Assembly (NCBI GenBank): GCA_963784895.1
Contig: CAWATM010000007.1
Coordinates: 62,001 to 126,000 of the forward strand
Reading direction: 5' to 3'
Length of the DNA: 64,000 nt
Source: Gaiellasilicea sp963784895
GTDB lineage: Bacteria; Actinomycetota; Thermoleophilia; Gaiellales; Gaiellaceae
This document shows positions 35,552-43,946 of this stretch, in pieces. Numbering within the stretch: the first letter of the stretch is position 1; every line of letters starts with the position of its first letter. Below the pieces are notes generated by a model that ran no database searches, had not been told where the DNA came from, and worked only from the letters and a program-made list of their open reading frames with translations. A program made the translations under genes and the position numbers.

Positions 35552-37813
35552 TCAACGGCCGGTCCGCACCGAGATCCGCCGCCCGTCCGACTCGAGCACG
35601 ACTCGCCCGTCCTCGTCAGTCCGGTACAAGCGCAGACCCTCGCTGTCACGAAGCGCGGCAAGCGTGGACGGCGTCGGATGCCCGTAGTCGTTGTCGCGGC
35701 CGCAGGAGATGACAGCGACTGCAGGTCGCAGCTCACGCAGCTCGGCACCGAGCCCGGGGTCGGCCGAGCCGTGGTGCGCGATCTTGACGATCTCGATCCG
35801 CCGCGAGAGCAGGCGCGCCGTCACCTCCGTCTCGGCGTCCGCTGTCAGCAGCGCGTCGATCCGGCCGTAGCTCGCGAGCAGGACGACCGGGAGAAGATTC
35901 GGATCGTCGCTCGCCCTTCCCGGCCGGTCGGGCCAGAGAACACGAAGGCGGAGCCGGCCGAGTCGGAAGCGACTCCCGGCGCGGGTCTCGACGACCGGGA
36001 CACCGCGGCCGGCCGCAGCGGCGAGAGCCGCCCGCTCGAAGGGGCCGGAAACGGCGAGCCGCGGATCGAGGACGCGATCGACGGCAACGCTGCGCAGGAC
36101 ATCCTCCGCCCCGCCGATGTGGTCGCGCTGCGGGTGCGTGAGCACGAGCGCGGAGAGCCGGCGGATGCCGAGGCCTCGCAGTTGTCGGGCCACGTCCGCT
36201 TCCGGCGGGCCCTGATCGACTAGCACAGCACCCTCGGGCACCTCGAGCAGGATCGCGTCGCCCTGGCCGACGTCGAGGAAGGTGATCCGCAGGCCGGTCG
36301 GCGGCGGCAGCCGCGCTGCCGGGAGCAACTGCCAGGCGAGCAGAGCGGGAAGCGAGGCTGCGGCGCACGCGATCGCGAGGGGCCGCCGCCACCGTGGCAG
36401 TCGCTGCAGTGCGAGCAGCGCAAGCGGTGTTCCGAGCAGCAGGCAGACGGCGGTACCGGATCCGACCTGCGCAAAAGGCAGCCCTGCGATCACCTGCGCA
36501 CAGACGGCGATATAGGCCGCGAACCAGCCGTTGAGCCAGCCGAGCGCGAGCGCTGCGGCGGGCAGCACCGGCTCGATCAGCGAGCCGACCAACGCGATCC
36601 CGAGCAACGGTCCGATCGCCAGCGTGACGAGCGCGTTCGCCGGCAGCGAGTAGAGGGGGACGCTGCCGAACTGCAGCCAGAGGATCGGGGCCGTGGCGGC
36701 GCCGCAGGCCGTCGAGACCGCGAGCGCATCCCGGAGCCAGGCCGGCAGCGGGTATCCCTCCAGCGCGGGCCGCAGTCGCGGCACAAGCAGGAAGATCGAG
36801 CCGACGGCGGCGAACGAGAGCTGAAAGCCTGGCTCGAGCAGGCTCGCGGGCGTCCAGGCGAGCAGGACTCCCGCCCCGAGCACGAGGAAGTGCCAGCGGT
36901 CGCGTGGACGTGAGAGCAGCCAGGCGAGCGAGGCGAGGCCGCCTGCGACTCCGGCCCGCACGACCGAGGGCTGCCAGCCGACGGCGAGAACGTAGCCCGC
37001 GATCGCTGCGATCGCGACCACCTCGGCCGCGAGCCGGGGGATGCCGAGCAGCCACGCGAGCCCGATGACCCCCAGCGCGAGAAAGGTGATGTTCTGGCCG
37101 GACACCGCGAGCAGGTGGTAGAGCCCCGAGGCCTTGAAGTCGTCGCGAAGCTCGTCCGTCAGGCCCTCGTCCTCGCCGAGGACGATTCCGGCCAGCACGG
37201 CGTGCCGCTCGCCGTCGAGCGCAGGAGCGATCGCGCGCGCAACATGCGCACGAAGTCGATCCGAGAGACCGCCGATACCACCGCGGTGGCCGACGACTCG
37301 CCAGGCGCGGCCATTGAGCACGACATGGACGCCGCGGCGTGCGAGCCAGCCACGTTCGTCGAAGCCGTCTTCAGGGCCGCGCGGCGCGGAGACCGTCGCT
37401 CTCAGCTCGAGGACCGTGCCCTGGGGCGGCGAGCGACCGAGCGGAAGCTCGAGCAGCACCCGCTCACGGACAGCACGCTCGTCGAAGCGACGGACCTCGG
37501 CGGGAACGCGGAGCGAGAACGTGGCTCGCCGCACCGGACCGGTGACGACCACCCTGACGGCTGCCGACCTGCCGACCTCGGATGCCAGCACACTGCCCTC
37601 GAGCGCCTCGAGCCGCACGCTCCCCCACCACCAGCCGGCGAGGGCGAGCGCGACGGCGCAGGCCGGCAGGCGCCCACGGGGAAGGCTCGCCGCGATGATC
37701 GCAGCTGCGACGAGCGCTGCGACAGCGGCCTCGGGCGCGCGAACCGCATTGGCGAGCGCCAGGCCGATGCAGGCGCAGCCCACGAGGAGCGTCGGCCAGA
37801 GTCGTGCGATCAG
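35552..37813 (-). CDS. comEC: DNA uptake channel ComEC/Rec2
   Basis: About 753 residues: N-terminal membrane helices and OB-like DUF4131 domain, the competence domain (LYHLLAVSGQNITFLALG, SVVRAGVAGGLASLAW) and a C-terminal metallo-beta-lactamase domain (FLDVGQGDAILLEVP, THPQRDHIGG, IAHHGSADP). It transports single-stranded DNA across the membrane. In THPQRDHIGG the middle metal residue of HxHxDH is Gln. No standard start codon is in frame before the first helix; a CTG at 37813 overlaps the comEA TGA (CTGA), while GTG 37783 is the conventional alternative. Confidence 0.9.
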   Translation of the reverse strand: MIARLWPTLLVGCACIGLALANAVRAPEAAVAALVAAAIIAASLPRGRLPACAVALALAGWWWGSVRLEALEGSVLASEVGRSAAVRVVVTGPVRRATFSLRVPAEVRRFDERAVRERVLLELPLGRSPPQGTVLELRATVSAPRGPEDGFDERGWLARRGVHVVLNGRAWRVVGHRGGIGGLSDRLRAHVARAIAPALDGERHAVLAGIVLGEDEGLTDELRDDFKASGLYHLLAVSGQNITFLALGVIGLAWLLGIPRLAAEVVAIAAIAGYVLAVGWQPSVVRAGVAGGLASLAWLLSRPRDRWHFLVLGAGVLLAWTPASLLEPGFQLSFAAVGSIFLLVPRLRPALEGYPLPAWLRDALAVSTACGAATAPILWLQFGSVPLYSLPANALVTLAIGPLLGIALVGSLIEPVLPAAALALGWLNGWFAAYIAVCAQVIAGLPFAQVGSGTAVCLLLGTPLALLALQRLPRWRRPLAIACAAASLPALLAWQLLPAARLPPPTGLRITFLDVGQGDAILLEVPEGAVLVDQGPPEADVARQLRGLGIRRLSALVLTHPQRDHIGGAEDVLRSVAVDRVLDPRLAVSGPFERAALAAAAGRGVPVVETRAGSRFRLGRLRLRVLWPDRPGRASDDPNLLPVVLLASYGRIDALLTADAETEVTARLLSRRIEIVKIAHHGSADPGLGAELRELRPAVAVISCGRDNDYGHPTPSTLAALRDSEGLRLYRTDEDGRVVLESDGRRISVRTGR

Positions 37814-38367
37814 GGCGAGACCACGTCTCGAAGCTGCTCGATGCGAGCAGGGCCGATGCCGGGGATCGAGTCGAGATCCTCGACCGAGCGAAAGCCGCCG
37901 TGGGCGGCGCGATAGTCCAGGATCTTCTGGGCGGTCACGGGCCCGATACCGGGCAGCGCGTCCAGCTCGGCCGCGGTGGCAGAGCTCAAGCTGACGCGGC
38001 CGCCGACCGTTCTCCCCGCCGCGCCCGGGACTCGCCGGGGCACGAGCACCTGTACACCGTCGGCGAGAGGCGCGGCGAGATTGATCGCGGCGGTATCGGC
38101 CCGCGCGGTCGCTCCGCCCGCACGGGCGACCGCGTCGGCGACGCGCTTGCCTTCTGGCAATCGATACAGACCGGGCCGCCGAACGGCGCCCGCGACGTGA
38201 ACGGTGAGCCGGGATGCCGCGGTGGCCGGCTCGGCGACGAGCGCCTGACCAGGCTGCTCCGCCGCGGCACCTGCGCCGCCCAGCGTGCGCCCGGCCACGG
38301 CCAGCAGCGCGAGCGCGGCTGCCGCGAGAACGAGCGCCCGCCGGCGCGACACAGGCAGGGAGGGCAT
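37810..38367 (-). CDS. comEA: Competence protein ComEA (DNA receptor)
   Basis: 185 residues: an N-terminal membrane anchor (RALVLAAAALALLAVAG), an SLBB domain (LTVHVAGAVRRPGLYRLPEG) and a C-terminal helix-hairpin-helix pair (LDALPGIGPVTAQKILDYRA and LDSIPGIGPARIEQL) that binds double-stranded DNA outside the cell. Directly followed by comEC. Its presence suggests natural transformation capacity, provided type IV pilus genes exist elsewhere. Confidence 0.93.
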   Translation of the reverse strand: MPSLPVSRRRALVLAAAALALLAVAGRTLGGAGAAAEQPGQALVAEPATAASRLTVHVAGAVRRPGLYRLPEGKRVADAVARAGGATARADTAAINLAAPLADGVQVLVPRRVPGAAGRTVGGRVSLSSATAAELDALPGIGPVTAQKILDYRAAHGGFRSVEDLDSIPGIGPARIEQLRDVVSP

Positions 38368-38437
38368 GGCCCGAGCGTGCCGGCGAAGTCGTCACGGAGG
38401 GTGAACGCCTCCGCAACGATTGTGTGGCGATTTCGGG

Positions 38438-40864
38438 CTAGACGACGAAGTTCACAAGCTTGCCCGGCACGACGATCGTCTGCCGCGGCTCGCCGCCGTT
38501 CAGATGGGCGCGGACACGCTCGGACGCGCGGGCGAGCGCGATCAGCTCCTCCTCCGAGATCGACGTCGCCACCTGCACCCGGTCGCGGAGCTTCCCGTTC
38601 ACCTGCACGACGATCTCGACGGTGTCACGCTCGAGCAGTGCAGGATCGGCCTCCGGCCACGGCTGCTCCCAGAGCCGCTCATGGCCCAGCCGCTCCCATA
38701 GCTCCTCGGCGACGTGCGGTGCGTAGGGCTGGATCAACGAGACGACGGTCTCGGCCGCGAAGCGGGCGTCGCGTCCGCCGGTGTCGCGGGAAAGCTCGTT
38801 GACGAGCTCCATCACCGCCGAGATCCCCGTGTTGAAGGCGAAGCGCCTGCCGACGTCGTCGGTCACCTTCGCGATCGTCTCGTGCGCCTTCCGCGCCAGC
38901 GCGCCGCCCTCGGGATCACCCGCCGGGGCACGCTCGGCGACTTCGGTGACGACCCGCCAGAGCCGCCGGACGAAGCGGGCCATGCCCTCGATCGCCTCCT
39001 CCGTCCACTCCATGTCCTGGTCGGCCGGCCCGAGGAAGAGGATGCACAGACGTCCCGCGTCGGCGCCGTAGCGCTCGACCACTTCGTCCGGGCCTGCCAC
39101 CGCACCAGAGCGCTTCGAGATCTTCTTCCCGCCGGTGGTCACCCAACCGTTCGAGAAGAAGCTCGCGAAGGGCTCCCGGAAGCCGATGTAGCCGAGGTCG
39201 TTCAGCACCTTCATCCAGAAGCGCGCGTAGATCATGTGCATCGTCGCGTGGTCGACCCCGCCGATGTAGAGGTCGACCGGGTTCCAGTAGTCGACGACCG
39301 CGCGATCGAATGGCGCGGACTCGTTGTGCGGGTCGCAGTAGCGGAGGAAGTACCAGGAAGAGTCGACGAACGTGTCCATCGTCTCCGTCTCGCGCCGCGC
39401 TTCGCCGCCGCACCTCGGGCACGTCGTCTGCACCCAGTCCTCGGCCTGCGCGAGCGGCGGCCTGCCCTTCGGCTTGTAGTCCTCGACATCGGGGAGCAGG
39501 ACGGGGAGCTCGTCGTCCGGCACCGGCACGATCCCGCAGTCGTCGCAGTAGACGATCGGAATCGGGCAGCCCCAGTAGCGCTGACGCGAGAAGCCCCAGT
39601 CGCGCAGCCGGTAGTTGATCGCGGAACGGCCGCGTCCCTCCCGCTCGAGCTGCTCGACGATCTGCCGCCCGCCCTCCGGCGCGGGCAGTCCGTCGGCCTC
39701 GCCGGAGTTGACGAGCACCTCACCCTCGGTGTGGGCGACGTACGGCTCGCTCTCGTCGACGTCGCCGTCCGGCGGCCGCACCACCTGTCGCACGGGCAGC
39801 TCGAACGTGCGGGCGAAGTCGAAATCGCGCTGGTCGTGCGCCGGCACGGCCATGATCGCCCCCGTGCCGTAGTCGGTGAGGACGTAGTCGGCGACGTACA
39901 CCGGCAGCCGTTCGCCGTTGATCGGGTTGACGGCGTGCAGGCCGGTGAAGACGCCGGTCTTCTCCTCCGCTGCAGCCCGCTCCTCGGTCTTCTTCGCGGA
40001 GGCACGACGGACGTAGGCCTGCACCTCGTCGGACTCGATCCGCGCGACGAGCTCGTGCTCGGGCGCGAGCACGAAGAAGGTGGCGCCGAAGAGCGTGTCC
40101 GGCCGCGTCGTGAAGACGGTGACGTCCTCGTCCCACTCGTCGATCCGGAAGACGAGCTCGGCGCCATCGGAGCGGCCGATCCAGTTCCGCTGTCTCGCCT
40201 TGATCGACTCCGGCCACTCGACCGTGTCGAGGTCGTCGAGCAACGCCTGCGCATAGTCGGTGATCCGGAAGAACCACTGCTCCATCACGCGCGACTCGAC
40301 CAGCGCGCCGCAGCGCTCGCAGGTGCCGTCGCCGAGCACCTGCTCGTTCGCGAGCACCGTTTGGTCGTTCGGGCACCACTTCACGGGCGCGCCCTTCCGG
40401 TACGCAAGCCCTTGCTCGAGGAAGCGCAGGAACTGCCACTGCTGCCAGCGGTAATACCGCGGATCGTGGGTCGAGATCTCCCGCGACCAGTCGAACCACC
40501 AGCCCATCCGGCGCATCGAGCGGCGGATGTTCTCGATGTTCCGCTCCGTGCTGGCGCGCGGGTGCTCGCCCTGCTTGATCGCGTTGTTCTCGGCCGGCAG
40601 CCCGAACGCATCCCAGCCCATCGGGTGGAGGACGTGCCTGCCGTTGCGCCGCCGGAAGCGCATCGCGACATCGCCGATCGTGTAGACGAGCAGGTGCCCG
40701 AGGTGGAGCGAGCCCGAGGGGTACGGGAGCATCTCGACGACGTAGCTCTTGGCGGAGTCGGCCGCGGTGGGGTCGGCCGGGTTCGCAACCTCCCAGGCAC
40801 GCGACTCGTCCCAGGCGCGCTGCCACTTCTCCTCGATTGCCTTCGGCTCGTACCGCTCGCTCAT
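38438..40864 (-). CDS. leuS: Leucyl-tRNA synthetase
   Basis: 808 residues, class Ia bacterial form with CP1 editing domain. HIGH motif is PYPSGSLHLGHL (about 47-58); the KMSKS loop is KKISKRSG (about 585) with Ile for Met, a tolerated variant. Zinc-type cysteine pairs CPND...CERC and CPRCGGE are seen. ATG 40864 has GGAG 6 bases upstream. Its leader carries a terminator and a Leu-codon peptide (see 40881 and 40950), implying attenuation by charged tRNA-Leu. It leads the leuS-comEA-comEC-holA block. Confidence 0.96.
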   Translation of the reverse strand: MSERYEPKAIEEKWQRAWDESRAWEVANPADPTAADSAKSYVVEMLPYPSGSLHLGHLLVYTIGDVAMRFRRRNGRHVLHPMGWDAFGLPAENNAIKQGEHPRASTERNIENIRRSMRRMGWWFDWSREISTHDPRYYRWQQWQFLRFLEQGLAYRKGAPVKWCPNDQTVLANEQVLGDGTCERCGALVESRVMEQWFFRITDYAQALLDDLDTVEWPESIKARQRNWIGRSDGAELVFRIDEWDEDVTVFTTRPDTLFGATFFVLAPEHELVARIESDEVQAYVRRASAKKTEERAAAEEKTGVFTGLHAVNPINGERLPVYVADYVLTDYGTGAIMAVPAHDQRDFDFARTFELPVRQVVRPPDGDVDESEPYVAHTEGEVLVNSGEADGLPAPEGGRQIVEQLEREGRGRSAINYRLRDWGFSRQRYWGCPIPIVYCDDCGIVPVPDDELPVLLPDVEDYKPKGRPPLAQAEDWVQTTCPRCGGEARRETETMDTFVDSSWYFLRYCDPHNESAPFDRAVVDYWNPVDLYIGGVDHATMHMIYARFWMKVLNDLGYIGFREPFASFFSNGWVTTGGKKISKRSGAVAGPDEVVERYGADAGRLCILFLGPADQDMEWTEEAIEGMARFVRRLWRVVTEVAERAPAGDPEGGALARKAHETIAKVTDDVGRRFAFNTGISAVMELVNELSRDTGGRDARFAAETVVSLIQPYAPHVAEELWERLGHERLWEQPWPEADPALLERDTVEIVVQVNGKLRDRVQVATSISEEELIALARASERVRAHLNGGEPRQTIVVPGKLVNFVV

Positions 40865-40880
40865 CGTCGTCTCCGGGTAC

Positions 40881-40905
40881 AAAAAAGCCTCTCGCTCGGA
40901 GAGGC
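40881..40905 (-). terminator. Intrinsic terminator in the leuS leader (attenuator)
   Basis: On the minus strand GCCTCTC (40905-40899), loop CGAGC, GAGAGGC (40893-40887) and then six T (40886-40881), ending 16 bases before the leuS ATG. It is the clearest Rho-independent terminator in the window. An alternative antiterminator pairs GAGAG (40920-40916) with CTCTC of the 5' terminator arm (40903-40899), and a competing upstream stem pairs GGAAGC (40945-40940) with GCTTCC (40916-40911). Confidence 0.85.
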
Positions 40906-40949
40906 CCGTCGGAAGCTCTCACGGCTCGTCGCCGCGCCCGCTTCCTGCT

Positions 40950-40970
40950 CTAGGAAAGAAGCTGCTTCAC
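40950..40970 (-). CDS. Leader peptide of leuS with tandem rare leucine codons
   Basis: A six-codon ORF: GTG start, Lys, Gln, then CTT CTT (Leu-Leu), Ser and TAG. CTT is rarely used in this GC-rich window, where CTC and CTG dominate. Ribosomes stalled at these codons would cover GGAAGC (40945-40940) and so block the anti-antiterminator stem. A TAGCAT -10-like hexamer lies 8 bases before the GTG, so the transcript may be leaderless, which would explain the missing Shine-Dalgarno. Confidence 0.6.
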   Translation of the reverse strand: MKQLLS

Positions 40971-40978
40971 TTGCGCCC

Positions 40979-42235
40979 ATGCTAGCACTGTTCCCCGGCG
41001 GAACCAGGGTCGCGGCGGGTGTGCTGGAGCTCGACGGGCTGCGGGCGACCGACCTGGCGGAGCGGTTCGGGACGCCGCTCGTCGTCTACGCCGAAGCAGC
41101 CCTGCGCGAGCGCGCGAGGATGTTCCAGCGGGCCGCACCCGATGCGCTCGTCGTCTACGGGACGAAGGCGTTCCCGAACGTCGCGCTGATGCGGCTGCTC
41201 GCCGAGGAAGGGCTCGGCGCGGACGTCTCGACGCTGGGCGAGCTCGCCTTCGCTCGGCAAGCGGGAATCCTCGGCGAGCGCCTGGTCGTGCACGGGAACA
41301 ACAAGTCGGACGACGAGCTTCGTGCCGCCGCTGCCGCCCAGGCGCTCGTCGTCCTGGACGCGCTCGACGAGCCTGCACGTGCCGCGGCCGCCGGCGTCCG
41401 CCGTGTCCTCGTCCGCGTCACGCCGGGAGTCGAGGCGGAGACCCACGAGGCGATCCGCACCGGCCACCGAGGCTCCAAGTTCGGGCTCGACGAGGACGAC
41501 GCCGTCGAGGCAGTCCGCAACGCGCGCGCCCTCGGACTGGATGTCGAGGGGCTGCACGTCCACGTCGGCTCACAGCTCGCGGACGCGCGGGCGCACCTCC
41601 TCTCCGTCCGGCTCCTCGCGGAGTTCGCGTCGCGCTGCGGCGACGAGCTCGACTGGACGCCTGCCGTGGTCGACGTCGGCGGCGGCTTCGGGATCCGCCA
41701 CGTGCGCGAGGAGCCCGAGCCGCCCACGGCCGAGCTGGTGCGATTGATCGCCGAGGCGGTCGCCGGCGCGTGGCAGGGTCTCGCCCTGCCCGCGCCGCGG
41801 CTGATCGTCGAGCCGGGTCGCGCGCTCGTCGGGCCGGCGGCGTTCACGCTCTACCGCGTCGGCGCCGTCAAGCGGGCGGGCGACACGCGCTACGTCGCGA
41901 TCGACGGCGGCATGTCCGACAACCCGCGCCCTCAGCTCTACGGCGCGCGCTATGCGGCGCTGCTCGCGAACCGCGCCGACGCGGAGCCGGACGGCTTCTT
42001 CACCATCGCCGGCAAGCACTGCGAGTCGGGCGACGTGCTGATCGAGCAGGCGGAGCTCCCCGAGCCGACGCGGGGCGACCTGATCGCCGTGCCCGCGACG
42101 GGCGCCTACACGCTCGGCATGGCCTCGAACTACAACGGCGTCCCACGGCCCGCAGCGATCCTGGTCGGCGCAGCCGAGGCTCGTCTGATCCGGCGGCGCG
42201 AGAACATCGACGACCTGCTCGAACTCGAGGCCTAG
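40979..42235 (+). CDS. lysA: Diaminopimelate decarboxylase
   Basis: 418 residues. It is a PLP enzyme converting meso-diaminopimelate to lysine. The PLP lysine is Lys63 in VVYGTKAFPN; HVHVGSQL, VDVGGGFG, EPGRALVG and the substrate-site GKHCESGD (Cys-Glu-Ser-Gly-Asp) are all present. ATG 40979 is divergent from leuS, with the leuS leader lying antisense to the lysA 5' region. The stop shares CTAG with the CarH-like gene. Confidence 0.94.
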   Translation: MLALFPGGTRVAAGVLELDGLRATDLAERFGTPLVVYAEAALRERARMFQRAAPDALVVYGTKAFPNVALMRLLAEEGLGADVSTLGELAFARQAGILGERLVVHGNNKSDDELRAAAAAQALVVLDALDEPARAAAAGVRRVLVRVTPGVEAETHEAIRTGHRGSKFGLDEDDAVEAVRNARALGLDVEGLHVHVGSQLADARAHLLSVRLLAEFASRCGDELDWTPAVVDVGGGFGIRHVREEPEPPTAELVRLIAEAVAGAWQGLALPAPRLIVEPGRALVGPAAFTLYRVGAVKRAGDTRYVAIDGGMSDNPRPQLYGARYAALLANRADAEPDGFFTIAGKHCESGDVLIEQAELPEPTRGDLIAVPATGAYTLGMASNYNGVPRPAAILVGAAEARLIRRRENIDDLLELEA

Positions 42236-43080
42236 CGGGCGACCTGCGCCGCCGCTTCCAGCGGCGAGCCTTCGAGACGCCGCACACCCGGAAGCTCGCC
42301 GGCGCCGGCGCCGCCCACCCAGACCGTGGTCGGCGAATCCGCGAGCCTCGCCACGGTCTCGGCGACCCCCTCGAGCCGACCCGAATCGACGACCGCGAGG
42401 ACGAGCGCGTCGGGCTCGAGCCGACGCACTGTGTCGACGAGCGTGTCCGGCGGGGTGTCGGCGCCGAGGAAGGTGATCCGCCACCCGCGCTCACGCAGCG
42501 CCAGCCCGAAGATCACGAGGCCGAGGTCGTGGCGCTCGTTCGGCGGGCAGGCCAGGACGGCCCGGGGGCCACCGCCGAGGTCCCAGCCACGGGCGAGGCC
42601 GAGCAGGCGGCCGCGGAGGAGGTTCGACGCGAAGTGCTCCTGCGCGACGGAGATCTCGCCCCGCTCCCAGCCGTCGCCGAGCTCTCGCAGGAGCGGGAGC
42701 ACGACGCCCTCGAGCACGGCCGGGACGGAGTAGTCGGCGAGGAGGCGGTCGAACGCGGCCTGCGCGGCCGCGTCGTCGAGCCGCTCGAGCGCGGGCCGGA
42801 GCTCGGCGCCCGCGGACGCCGTTGCGGTCTCGGCGCGCGCCGGCCGCAGCGGCTCGAGCAGCGCCTGCCGCGCGGCTTCGGCGGCGGACAGACCGGAGCC
42901 AAGCAGCTCGCGCATGCGCCCGATCCGGTCGACGTCGTCGGACGAGTAGAGCCGGTAGCCGGACGCCGTGCGCGTCGGCGTCAGCAATCCGTACCGGCGC
43001 TCCCACGCGCGCAGCAGCTCGGTGGCGACGCCCGTGCGCCGGGAGAGCTCGCCGATCCGCAGCTGTGCAGCCTCGTTCAT
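42232..43080 (-). CDS. CarH-like MerR regulator with a cobalamin-binding light-sensor domain
   Basis: 282 residues. MerR winged helix (8-75: LRIGELSRRTGVATELLRAW), helical bundle (about 95-165) and Rossmann cobalamin domain (about 170-282). The Wx9EH signature is Trp138 with Glu148-His149, and the lower-ligand His is His184 in ERHDLG. Relative to Thermus CarH (W131, E141, H142, H177) every key residue is shifted by +7, so an adenosylcobalamin photoreceptor repressor is strongly suggested. It is divergent from a DUF378/fasciclin pair across an operator-like repeat array. Confidence 0.88.
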   Translation of the reverse strand: MNEAAQLRIGELSRRTGVATELLRAWERRYGLLTPTRTASGYRLYSSDDVDRIGRMRELLGSGLSAAEAARQALLEPLRPARAETATASAGAELRPALERLDDAAAQAAFDRLLADYSVPAVLEGVVLPLLRELGDGWERGEISVAQEHFASNLLRGRLLGLARGWDLGGGPRAVLACPPNERHDLGLVIFGLALRERGWRITFLGADTPPDTLVDTVRRLEPDALVLAVVDSGRLEGVAETVARLADSPTTVWVGGAGAGELPGVRRLEGSPLEAAAQVAR

Positions 43081-43090
43081 CCCGACAGCG

Positions 43091-43159
43091 TACAGACTTT
43101 GCACAGACGTTTGACAAGCGCGGTCGCGATCTGTACATTCCTTGGACAAAGGTTGAACG
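43091..43159. promoter_or_regulatory. Two arrays of 11-bp-phased repeats, probable CarH-like operator
   Basis: TACA, CACA and GACA cores occur at 43091, 43102 and 43113 (each 11 bp apart), then TACA, GACA and a weaker AACG at 43134, 43145 and 43156. The consensus is roughly TGnACA every 11 bp. Thermus CarH binds 11-bp direct repeats overlapping a promoter, and these overlap the sigma-A promoter here. Both the regulator and the plus-strand genes would be controlled. Confidence 0.65.
43111..43139 (+). promoter_or_regulatory. Sigma-A promoter for the DUF378/fasciclin genes
   Basis: TTGACA (43111-43116) and TACATT (43134-43139) are separated by exactly 17 bases, the best -35/-10 pair in the window. 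The -35 is inside the first repeat array and the -10 inside the second, so an array-bound tetramer would block polymerase. On the minus strand TTGTCA with TGTACG 17 bases on could be the regulator's own promoter. Confidence 0.75.
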
Positions 43160-43183
43160 ACAACCAACAAGGAGGGGTACAGC

Positions 43184-43414
43184 ATGAAGAAGCTCGACAT
43201 TCTCGCCGCGGTGCTCGTCGTCGTCGGCGGGCTCAACTGGGGTCTCGTCGCGCTCGCCGAGTTCGACCTCGTGGCCGCGCTCGTCGGCCTCGAGTTCGGC
43301 GAGACGAACGCCGTCAGCCGGATCGTCTACGGCCTCGTCGGCCTCGGCGCCGCCTACCAGATCGCCCAGCAGGCGGCCATCCGCCGCCGCTGGTCGTCCA
43401 CCGTCACCGCGTAA
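43184..43414 (+). CDS. DUF378 small membrane protein
   Basis: 76 residues with two hydrophobic helices around a conserved GGLNWGLVAL (about 15-24), the hallmark of DUF378, and VSRIVYGLVGLGAAYQI. Its function is unknown. AAGGAGGGG lies 5-8 bases before ATG. It is first in a probable light/B12-regulated pair with the fasciclin gene. Confidence 0.85.
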   Translation: MKKLDILAAVLVVVGGLNWGLVALAEFDLVAALVGLEFGETNAVSRIVYGLVGLGAAYQIAQQAAIRRRWSSTVTA

Positions 43415-43443
43415 CCACCACCCAACACAAGGAGCCACATCCG

Positions 43444-43935
43444 ATGACACGAATGCTCGTTACCGCCGTCGCAGCGCTCGCGCTCGCCGTCCCGGCCGCC
43501 ACGGCCGCACCGGCCCGCGACGAGGCAACGCCCTCGATCGCCGGGATCGCTGCCAAGACGCCGCAGTTCTCGACGCTGCTCTCGCTCGTCAAGAAGGCGG
43601 GCCTCGCCGAGACGCTCTCGAAGCCCGGCGCGTACACCGTCTTCGCCCCGACGAACGCCGCGTTCGCGAAGGTGCCGAAGGCGACCCTGAACGCGCTGGC
43701 CAAGAACCCCGCCCAGCTGAAGCGCGTGCTCCTCTACCACGTCGTCGCCGGCAAGGTGCCCGCGGCCAAGGTCGTGAAGCTGCGGTCGGCGAAGACCCTC
43801 GCCGGCGCGACCGTGCGCATCACCGTCACGGGGAACACGGTGCGGGTCAACACGGCCCGCGTCACGAAAACCGACGTGATGGCATCGAACGGGATCGTGC
43901 ACGTGCTCGACCGCGTGCTGCTGCCGCCCGCCTAG
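43444..43935 (+). CDS. Secreted fasciclin (FAS1) domain protein
   Basis: 163 residues: signal peptide (MTRMLVTAVAALALAVPAA, cleavage near ATAAPA) and a single FAS1 domain with FSTLLSLVKKAGLAETL, YTVFAPTNAAFAKVP, the H box LLYHVVAGKV and C-terminal GIVHVLDRVLLPP. FAS1 proteins mediate adhesion, and some bind carotenoids or other lipids, which is interesting under a light-sensing regulator. AAGGAG lies 11 bases before ATG. A strong terminator follows. Confidence 0.9.
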   Translation: MTRMLVTAVAALALAVPAATAAPARDEATPSIAGIAAKTPQFSTLLSLVKKAGLAETLSKPGAYTVFAPTNAAFAKVPKATLNALAKNPAQLKRVLLYHVVAGKVPAAKVVKLRSAKTLAGATVRITVTGNTVRVNTARVTKTDVMASNGIVHVLDRVLLPPA

Positions 43936-43946
43936 GGTCCTGCCCT

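Noticed and set aside
40865..40978. T-box riboswitch in the leuS leader
   Set aside because: The region is only about 114 bases and shows no T-box sequence or specifier stem; peptide-based attenuation explains all elements better.
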